DNA of 18,223 nucleotides from the NCBI GenBank assembly GCA_023419055.1, contig JAEZYO010000797.1:1-18223 (forward strand), given 5' to 3'. The notes below the pieces were generated by a model that worked only from the letters and a program-made list of their open reading frames with translations, searched no databases and was not told the origin of the DNA. How positions within the stretch are numbered: position 1 is the stretch's first letter; each line of letters begins with the position of its first letter. The translations under genes were made by a program, and so were the position numbers. Source of the DNA: Pseudomonadota bacterium (GTDB lineage Bacteria > Myxococcota > Polyangia > Polyangiales > Polyangiaceae). Positions 9,392-14,586 of the stretch are shown piece after piece.

Positions 9392-9420
9392 ATCTTGCTG
9401 AGTGGGACCCACTCCGTCAA
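9392..9420 (-). promoter_or_regulatory. candidate promoter of the minus ExbB cassette
   Basis: Reading the minus strand, TTGACG (9420-9415) is followed after 17 bases by CAAGAT (9397-9392). The -35 box matches the sigma-70 consensus at five of six positions and the -10 box at three of six. It lies about 137 bases upstream of the ExbB start. The spacer is almost entirely occupied by a perfect palindrome, which suggests regulation. The weak -10 keeps this tentative. Confidence 0.4.
9400..9414. promoter_or_regulatory. perfect 15-base palindrome, candidate operator
   Basis: GAGTGGG (9400-9406), central A, CCCACTC (9408-9414): a 7+1+7 inverted repeat without a mismatch. It directly abuts the TTGACG -35 box and fills the spacer of the candidate minus promoter, the position used by repressors that block polymerase and by MerR-type activators. 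No matching copy was noticed elsewhere in the window. Confidence 0.5.
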
Positions 9421-9712
9421 GAGAGATTGGGTCCGCCCGCCATCTTCGTGCCGCAAAAGAAAGTTACAGCAGGTTCGCCCGCGTCACTTTCCTCGGACGG
9501 GATCACACGGTCGAAGATCGACAGGTTCACTCAGCGAAATGCGCGCCCTTCTACTCTCGAAAACGCGCCCTCCTCCAACACCCTGAGCCCTTCGAAACTT
9601 GGGTTCGATCGTGAGGTCGGAGAAGGTGCGAAAGGGTGCTCCTCGCGCAGGACGCCGTGGGCGCGCGTTGCTCGAGAGTCCCCCAGGTGAAACCCGCGTC
9701 TCATCGAGCGCT

Positions 9713-9740
9713 GAGCTTCGGTAACGGAGCTTCGGTAACG
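9713..9740. repeat. tandem 14-base direct repeat
   Basis: GAGCTTCGGTAACG occurs twice back to back (9713-9726 and 9727-9740), followed by a partial third unit ACTTCG. The block is flanked by GAGCGCT at 9706-9712 and again at 9751-9757. In the middle of the divergent control region it could be a repeated regulator site; a 14-base step does not put the copies on the same helix face. A simple slippage duplication is the alternative. Confidence 0.5.
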
Positions 9741-9795
9741 ACTTCGTGAAGAGCGCTCTCGACGCCGAGCGAGGAACGCGCGTCTGTCCGTCAGC

Positions 9796-9826
9796 TGCGC
9801 CACTCTCCTCTATGAAGGAGAGCGCA
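9796..9826. other. hairpin in the divergent region
   Basis: CTCTCCT (9803-9809) pairs with AGGAGAG (9816-9822) around loop CTATGA, and TGCG (9796-9799) can extend the pairing to CGCA (9823-9826) across a CCA bulge. No T-tract follows on either strand. It may be a transcript leader structure or a leftover; function unknown. Confidence 0.4.
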
Positions 9827-9918
9827 CACCATCTGTGCCGGAATGAGGCCGGCGGTTCGGTCTCTTCTCGACGACGTCTTCGTGACGTCACGGAACCAAG
9901 ATCGACTTGGGGGCGAGC

Positions 9919-9948
9919 TTGCGCGACGTGTCAACGGACCGCTATAGT
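9919..9948 (+). promoter_or_regulatory. candidate sigma-70 promoter of the plus ExbB cassette
   Basis: TTGCGC (9919-9924) and TATAGT (9943-9948) are 18 bases apart. The -10 box matches five of six consensus positions and the -35 box three of six. Transcription from here would give a leader of about 90 bases before the ATG at 10047. This is the best -10 box I see in the 791-base region on the plus strand. Confidence 0.45.
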
Positions 9949-10046
9949 CGGTGGCCATCGTTCGGGAGGCGGTTTCCTCCACGTACGAGCGCGAAGTGAA
10001 TCAGGAATCCCACCTCTGGGTCTCCTCCTAGGAAAGGCAACGGGGA

Positions 10047-10721
10047 ATGCAGCTCCTGCTTATGGCAGCCGAAGGCGGCGCATCGAGCCAGCTCGTCGAA
10101 GCGTTCAAGCAAAATCCGACTTTTATGGTCTTGAACCTCGTCACCTCTGCGGTGGTTCTGACCATCGTGGTGGAGCGGTTCGCCTTTCAGTTGTCGAAGT
10201 ACCGGGTGAACTCGAAGGAGTTCTTCGCCCAGGTCAAGAAGCTGGTCCAGGCCGGCAACATCGACCGCGCCATCAAGCTCTGTGAAGCGAGCGACTATCC
10301 CATCCTCCAGCTCGTGAAGTCGGGTTTGACCCACGCGAACAAGGGGCCGGACGAAATCGACGCCGCGCTGAGCGAGAAGCTCTCCGAGCTCAAGCCCCAG
10401 GCCGAAAAGCGAGTCGGCGCGCTCTGGTCGCTCGCGAACATCGCCACCCTGATCGGGCTGCTCGGTACGGTGAGCGGTCTTATCTTGACCTTCGGCGCGA
10501 TCGCCGCCCCCGGTCTCACGCAGGCCGACAAGCAGCGCATGCTGTCGAACGGTATCGCGGAGGCCATGTACAACACGGCGCTCGGGCTCGGCATCGCCGT
10601 GTTCTGCATGATCACGCATATCGTCCTGCACACGCGGGCGAAGAACATTCAGCACGACCTGGAGGCCACGATGGAGCGGACCTTCAACTTGCTGACCATC
10701 CAACAGCGACCGGGACAGTAA
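10047..10721 (+). CDS. MotA/TolQ/ExbB proton channel family protein (plus cassette)
   Basis: Inner-membrane channel subunit of 224 residues with three hydrophobic segments at about 27-47, 125-153 and 172-195. Channel-lining Thr positions are kept: Thr141 in GLLGTVSGLI and Thr177 in EAMYNTALGL. The start is taken as the ATG at 10047, preceded by a purine-rich AGGAAAGG...CGGGGA stretch; a second ATG five codons on has no ribosome site. It is clearly a paralogue of the minus-strand ExbB at family level but quite different in sequence, so the two cassettes are not a recent duplication. It begins a three-gene cassette with two ExbD genes. Confidence 0.93.
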   Translation: MQLLLMAAEGGASSQLVEAFKQNPTFMVLNLVTSAVVLTIVVERFAFQLSKYRVNSKEFFAQVKKLVQAGNIDRAIKLCEASDYPILQLVKSGLTHANKGPDEIDAALSEKLSELKPQAEKRVGALWSLANIATLIGLLGTVSGLILTFGAIAAPGLTQADKQRMLSNGIAEAMYNTALGLGIAVFCMITHIVLHTRAKNIQHDLEATMERTFNLLTIQQRPGQ

Positions 10722-10745
10722 CGTCCGAACCCTGCGTCCTACGCG

Positions 10746-11300
10746 ATGTCAGACTCGCTCACCGCAGCGCAGCGCGGAAAGATTCGGCGGCTCAGCCAGC
10801 CGCGAGAGCTGTCGCCCGATGAAGAGGGCGGCGAGCTCAACATCGTTCCGTTCCTCGATATCGTGATGAACATCCTCATCTTCGTGCTCGCCACGGTCGC
10901 GGTGACGTTCACGGCGACCATCGAGACCACGCCCCCGGCGGCGAGCGGTTCCGGGGTGCGCGCGAACGTCCCCTCCGAGGCCCTGAACCTCACGGTGCTC
11001 GTCGTGAACGACGGGTTCTCCTTGAAGGCGTCCGGCGGCAACGTGGCGCCGGGCTGTCAGGGCATCGGCGCCGGGATTGCGATCCCGAAGAAGGGCGGCA
11101 AGTACGACTACGACGCCCTCACCGAGTGCGCGGCCCGGCTGAAGAACGCCAACCCCGACTTTCGGGACGAGAACCAGGCGTACATCACGGGGAACCCCGG
11201 CACCGACTATCAAACCGTCATCGACGTGATCGACGCCCTGCGCGCGACCGCCCAGGGTGAGCCCCTCTTCGACAACGTCAATTTCAAGGTGCCACAATGA
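10746..11300 (+). CDS. ExbD/TolR family protein (first ExbD of plus cassette)
   Basis: Inner-membrane ExbD/TolR protein, 184 residues. A polar N-terminus of about 30 residues precedes the helix ELNIVPFLDIVMNILIFVLA, with the conserved Asp at residue 38. The periplasmic part has two cysteines, at 104 and 128, which could form a disulphide; the other three ExbD proteins here lack such a pair. The closing segment TVIDVIDALRA matches the typical ExbD C-terminal fold. The ATG at 10746 has no clear ribosome site in the 24-base gap after ExbB, so it may rely on coupling. Its stop overlaps the next start in ATGA. Confidence 0.92.
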   Translation: MSDSLTAAQRGKIRRLSQPRELSPDEEGGELNIVPFLDIVMNILIFVLATVAVTFTATIETTPPAASGSGVRANVPSEALNLTVLVVNDGFSLKASGGNVAPGCQGIGAGIAIPKKGGKYDYDALTECAARLKNANPDFRDENQAYITGNPGTDYQTVIDVIDALRATAQGEPLFDNVNFKVPQ

Positions 11301-11860
11301 GCGGCAGCGTCGTTCGCTACAAGGCGGAGCTCAGGAAGGCGATTCGTCGCAACGCGGTCGAGCCGGAGATCAACTTCCTGAACATCACGGCCATGCTCGA
11401 CATCATGACCATCATCCTGGTCTTCTTGCTGAAGACGCTGGGTGAGTCGAGCGCGGCCGTACCGCAGAGCGACGATCTTCGCTTGCCGACCTCGGTCGTC
11501 AGCACGCAACCGCATCAAGAGGGTGTCACCGTCACGATCTCGAAGTCGCAGATCCTGGTGGGTGACGCGAAGGTGCTGGATTTGCCGGGGCGCGAATCCC
11601 TCGTGCAGTCTGGCGTCGGCGCGCTTCACAAGCGCGACGCCATGCTCATCATCCCGCTCAGCAACGCGCTTCAGGCCGCTCGCAAGACCGACATCGCCGT
11701 TCGACGTGCCAAGGGGCTCGATCCATCGAGCTCCGAAGCCATCATCATCGCCGACATGACGACGCCGTATCGCTTGCTCGTCGAGGTGCTGTTCACCCTC
11801 GGTCAAAGCGAGTTCGGCAAGTATCATTTGATGGTGATGCAGACTAAAAAGAAGGGCTGA
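11297..11860 (+). CDS. ExbD/TolR family protein (second ExbD of plus cassette)
   Basis: Inner-membrane ExbD/TolR protein, 187 residues. The helix is INFLNITAMLDIMTIILVF, with the conserved Asp at residue 35 but without the PF(I/L)D signature of the other three ExbD copies, so it is a distinct subtype. The periplasmic domain ends in MVMQTKKKG. The start ATG overlaps the previous stop by four bases (ATGA at 11297-11300) and has AAGG seven bases upstream. The last codons, including the three Lys codons, lie inside the left arm of the transcription terminator. Confidence 0.92.
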   Translation: MSGSVVRYKAELRKAIRRNAVEPEINFLNITAMLDIMTIILVFLLKTLGESSAAVPQSDDLRLPTSVVSTQPHQEGVTVTISKSQILVGDAKVLDLPGRESLVQSGVGALHKRDAMLIIPLSNALQAARKTDIAVRRAKGLDPSSSEAIIIADMTTPYRLLVEVLFTLGQSEFGKYHLMVMQTKKKG

Positions 11861-11876
11861 AAGCCCTTCTTTTTAG
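11844..11876 (+). terminator. intrinsic terminator of the plus ExbB-ExbD-ExbD cassette
   Basis: Perfect 15-bp inverted repeat: CTAAAAAGAAGGGCT (11844-11858), loop GAA, AGCCCTTCTTTTTAG (11862-11876). The GC-rich core is AGGGCT/AGCCCT and the right arm carries the T-run expected of a rho-independent terminator. By symmetry it has A- and T-rich flanks in both directions. The left arm codes for the end of the ExbD protein and the loop includes part of the TGA stop. Confidence 0.88.
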
Positions 11877-11892
11877 GGATTTGTTTGTGTTG

Positions 11893-11914
11893 GCGCTTCG
11901 CTCACGTGAGGCGC
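11893..11914. repeat. 22-base repeat, copy 1 (contains CTCACGTGAG)
   Basis: Identical over 22 bases to 12080-12101, in direct orientation, 187 bases apart. The core CTCACGTGAG is a perfect 10-base palindrome (11901-11910) and the ends are GCGC on both sides, so each copy can fold or bind a dimeric protein. It starts 17 bases after the terminator. Confidence 0.7.
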
Positions 11915-11947
11915 TCTGCGTCTATCGCGTGCCCGACCGCTACGGCG

Positions 11948-11962
11948 ACCGGCCTCGCCGGT
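11948..11962. repeat. REP-like palindrome, copy 2
   Basis: ACCGGC (11948-11953), CTC, GCCGGT (11957-11962). Read on the minus strand it is the same palindrome as 7140-7154 except for one loop base, and the AA before the palindrome is also shared. It lies between the two 22-base repeats. Confidence 0.45.
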
Positions 11963-12079
11963 TTGTCGTGGAGTCTGCGCTTCACTTGCCGATCGTGATC
12001 TGGTCTTCCACGGACTTCGAGGCCGTCGCGGGGCTCCCTTCGGCAGCCGGGGTCCGACTGATGCAGGCCGCGCCTGGGC

Positions 12080-12101
12080 GCGCTTCGCTCACGTGAGGCG
12101 C
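12080..12101. repeat. 22-base repeat, copy 2 (contains CTCACGTGAG)
   Basis: Exact second copy of 11893-11914, palindromic core at 12088-12097. Flanking bases differ from copy 1, so the match is limited to the 22 bases. Together the copies bracket a 165-base segment. They could be operators for a dimeric regulator, or ends of a small dispersed element. Confidence 0.7.
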
Positions 12102-12431
12102 AGTGCAGCCGGCCCTGAGGCCCGGCATTCGGGTGGTCGTAGTTGGGGGCGGAAGCCGGCGGTTCGCGGTGCCGCGCGGGGAACGCGGGAAAGGCCGCGA
12201 AAGCCGGGGCTTGCAGGAGGCCTCGGGGCCGTGCTAAGCAGGCACTGAACAGATTGGCGTGTCGCTCCTGCGGGGGAGCGCGCCGATCGCGAACGTCGAG
12301 GCCCCGACGGGTCTTCGTTGCCGGTCGAGATCGGAAGCAAACCCGCAAGCGGTTCGTAGCCGCAGGCATTTCTGCCTAGCGCTGCAAGCCGCCGGGCCCG
12401 TAGCGAGCCTCTCGCCCTCACCTCATCTACC

Positions 12432-14564
12432 GTGACGGTACTCGGGATTATCCTCGGTATCGAAGTTGCCGGACTGGCCTTCGCTTTACTCGCTGCGCGC
12501 GCTGTTGCGCGTCGCGAAAGCGATTCTGCCGCGCTTCGCCGGCTCAGCAGCGCGCTCGAGCGCGCCGCTCGTTCCTTCCTCCTGCGGCAAACCCGACAGG
12601 TGGGCGTCGTCGTGCTGGCGCTGCTCGGCGTCTTGGTCGCCCCGTTCTGGTTCGGCAATCCCAAGGGTGCGCTCGCGCCGCTCGAGGGTTGGTTTTGGGG
12701 TTCGGTCTCGCTACTCGCGGGTGCCGCGGCCGCACTTCTCGTCGCCGGCCTGAGCGCGACCGTCGGGGTCCGCGGCGCGGTGGCCTCCCTCGCGACCGCG
12801 CGAGCCAGTCTGAACGGCGCGCTGACTTCGGCGCTACGCGCCGGCACCGCTTCGGGTCTGTTCGCGGAGTCCCTGTCGCTCCTCGTCCCGCTCTGCCTGT
12901 TCGGCCTTTCATTCGCCGTGAAGGGCGGGTTCACGCTGCCGGCCGACGCGGCGCGCGCGCTCGCCTCGGACCTCTCTCTCTTGCTTCCGCCCTTCGCGCT
13001 CGGCGCTGCGGCGACCGCGCTCGTCTTGCAGCGGAGCGGCGGCGCCTATCACGCGTCCGGTGACGTGGGCGGTGATCTCGCTGGAGAGAACGACGCAGGT
13101 CTCGAGCACGATGACCCGCGCAACCCCGCGATGGTCAGCGACTTCGTCGGCGACCAGCTCGGGAGCGCCGCGCGCGCGGCCGACGGTTTCGCGACGGCGA
13201 GCGCCATCGGCGTCGCGTCGGCCCTGCTTTCGCTACGCTCGAACGGCGAGCTCATGGTGCTCGGTCTCCTGCCGCTCCTCGTGCGCGCGTTCGGCGTGAT
13301 CGCTTGCGCCACGGGGTTCCTGGTCGTCCGCACGGAGGAGGCGAAAGATCCTTCCCTCGCCCTGGTGCGTGGTCACGTGAGCGCGCTCATCGTGTTGCTC
13401 GCCGGCTTGGGTGCCGCGGCGCACTCCCTGCTCGGCGTCAGCTTCTGGTTCGTGTTCGGCGCCGGCTTGCTCGGGCCGCTCGGGGCGGGGCTCGCCGCTT
13501 ACGCCGGCACGCTCGGGCTCGTGCGGCGTCGCGGCACGCTCAAGCAAGCGCTCGAAACTCTGCGCGTCGGTGGTGGCGTCACGATCGCCGCGGGCATCGG
13601 AGCAGGTCTCGAGAGCGCGCTCCTTCCAGTAGCAGTGGTCGCCATTTCTGGCGGCGGCGCGTACCTGCTCGGCGAGCACGCCGGCATCGCGGCTGGCGGA
13701 GAAGCGGGGCTCTTGATCTGGCTCGGCTCGCTGGCGGCGCTCTCGCCCTTTGCACTCGCGGTCGGCGCGTTCGGAAGCGTCGCAGACAGCGCACGGGGGA
13801 TGTCCGTGGCGGTGCCGAACGACGCGGAGGTCGTGCGGCGCGCCGCGCGACTCGACGACGCCGGCTTCGTGGCGGGAGCGCTGTCGAACGCCTACGCGGT
13901 GCTCCTCGGGACGCTCTCCGCGCTCGGGATGGGCATCGTGCTCTCGCTCTTGGCGCGGCGCCCGGAGGGCTCCGCGGTCACTTCGCTCGGCGCGCCCGCG
14001 CTCATCGCAAGCGCCGCCGTGGGCGCTGCCCTCGTGCTGACCTACGCGGGGAGCGCGGCGCGCGGAGCTGCCCGCGGCGCTCGTGAAGTGGCGCTGGAGG
14101 TCGAGCGCCAGCTTCGAGGATTTCCGCGCGAACAGGGCTTGGCGGTGGTCCCTAGCGATTACACGCCGAGTTACAAGAGTTGCGAGGAGTTGACGGCGAA
14201 GAACGCCCTCCGGGGTGTGCTCCCCGCCGCCACCTATTTGCTGGTGCCGCTCTTGCTTGGCGCGGTCCTCAGGTTCATGTATCGAACATCGAGCCCTTGG
14301 CTCACGGCCGATGGTCTGGCCGCCTTCGTGGTGGCAGCTTCGGTGACGGGACTCGGGGCTGCACTGGTCGTCGCTGGTGCTCGCGCTGCGCTCGGTAGCG
14401 TACGGCGAGCCACGCGACCCCGCGGAGCGACTCCAGGCTTCGTGGCGTCGGTGACCGGCGACGCGGTCGCGGACATCCTCGGCCATGTCGCCGGCCCTGC
14501 TGCGCATTCGATGGGGAAAGCCGGCGCTGCGTTGCTGCTCGCGCTTTCACCCTTCCTGCTTTGA
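12432..14564 (+). CDS. membrane-bound pyrophosphatase (H+/Na+-PPase) homologue with degenerate active site
   Basis: A 710-residue, very hydrophobic polytopic protein of the size of ion-pumping pyrophosphatases. Family landmarks: ALERAARSFLLRQ at 41-53, GGAYHASGDVGGDLAG at 203-218, DDPRNPA at 227-233, DFVGDQLGS at 237-245, VADSARG at 450-456, SDYTPSYKSCEELTAKNALR at 575-594, GDAVADILGHVAGPA at 676-690. However, both Lys of the canonical TKAADVGADLVGK motif are replaced (Ala208 and Glu219), the second GD of GDNVGD has become GS (Ser245), the conserved RTDALDAxGN reads RAARLDDAGF, and the C-terminal GDPFKDTAGPALN-type motif has lost its Lys, an Asp and its Asn. It probably does not hydrolyse pyrophosphate in the normal way. 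The GTG at 12432 is the first available start and has no clear ribosome site. The SNF2 gene follows 22 bases after the stop. Confidence 0.82.
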   Translation: MTVLGIILGIEVAGLAFALLAARAVARRESDSAALRRLSSALERAARSFLLRQTRQVGVVVLALLGVLVAPFWFGNPKGALAPLEGWFWGSVSLLAGAAAALLVAGLSATVGVRGAVASLATARASLNGALTSALRAGTASGLFAESLSLLVPLCLFGLSFAVKGGFTLPADAARALASDLSLLLPPFALGAAATALVLQRSGGAYHASGDVGGDLAGENDAGLEHDDPRNPAMVSDFVGDQLGSAARAADGFATASAIGVASALLSLRSNGELMVLGLLPLLVRAFGVIACATGFLVVRTEEAKDPSLALVRGHVSALIVLLAGLGAAAHSLLGVSFWFVFGAGLLGPLGAGLAAYAGTLGLVRRRGTLKQALETLRVGGGVTIAAGIGAGLESALLPVAVVAISGGGAYLLGEHAGIAAGGEAGLLIWLGSLAALSPFALAVGAFGSVADSARGMSVAVPNDAEVVRRAARLDDAGFVAGALSNAYAVLLGTLSALGMGIVLSLLARRPEGSAVTSLGAPALIASAAVGAALVLTYAGSAARGAARGAREVALEVERQLRGFPREQGLAVVPSDYTPSYKSCEELTAKNALRGVLPAATYLLVPLLLGAVLRFMYRTSSPWLTADGLAAFVVAASVTGLGAALVVAGARAALGSVRRATRPRGATPGFVASVTGDAVADILGHVAGPAAHSMGKAGAALLLALSPFLL

Positions 14565-14570
14565 AACGAC

Positions 14571-14576
14571 AGAGGA
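14571..14576 (+). promoter_or_regulatory. ribosome binding site that sets the SNF2 start
   Basis: AGAGGA, ten bases before the TTG at 14587. The frame is open further upstream to an ATG at 14485, but that start lies inside the end of the pyrophosphatase gene, has no such site, and would add 34 unrelated residues. The TTG is therefore preferred. Confidence 0.6.
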
Positions 14577-14586
14577 ACCAATCAAC

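Larger units (their letters stand above)
9256..10046. other. 791-base divergent control region without a gene
   Basis: This stretch separates the two ExbB genes, which point away from each other. Frames here have no recognisable protein and no family motif. It holds candidate promoters for both cassettes, a 15-base palindrome, a tandem 14-base repeat and a hairpin, listed separately. The length is unusual next to the tightly packed genes around it and leaves room for a small RNA, but I cannot show one. Confidence 0.6.
11877..12431. other. 555-base non-coding region with repeats
   Basis: No convincing gene lies between the ExbD terminator and the pyrophosphatase homologue. Open frames on both strands are Arg/Ala/Pro-rich, lack ribosome sites and match no family I know. 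The stretch holds two identical 22-base repeats, a REP-like palindrome and a small hairpin AGGCA-TTTC-TGCCT at 12364-12377. It may be a dispersed intergenic element of this genome. The promoter of the next gene should be here but I see no strong box. Confidence 0.5.

Noticed and set aside
9772..9809. On the minus strand, a tRNA-like 5' half: AGGAGAG followed by TGGCGCAGC and a GACGCGC D-arm-like end
   Set aside because: No anticodon stem forms after it, no T-arm is found downstream, and the only partner of AGGAGAG is upstream in a simple hairpin. A permuted tRNA was considered, but the upstream part has no T-loop.
11881..12096. A 71-codon plus-strand frame between the ExbD terminator and the second 22-base repeat
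   Set aside because: It starts with TTG within the terminator tail, has no ribosome site, matches no family, and its ends fall in the two repeats.
12089..12934. A 281-codon minus-strand frame crossing the start of the pyrophosphatase homologue
   Set aside because: Low-complexity Arg/Ala/Pro/Ser protein that runs across a repeat region and antisense to a membrane-protein gene; no motif or start signal.
13233..14507. A 424-codon open frame on the minus strand, antisense to the pyrophosphatase homologue
   Set aside because: Arg/Glu/His/Ala-rich composition with no motif; it is explained by the third-position bias of the opposite strand.
14485..14586. An upstream ATG that would extend the SNF2 protein by 34 residues
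   Set aside because: It lies inside the pyrophosphatase homologue's last codons without a ribosome site, while AGAGGA stands correctly before the TTG at 14587.
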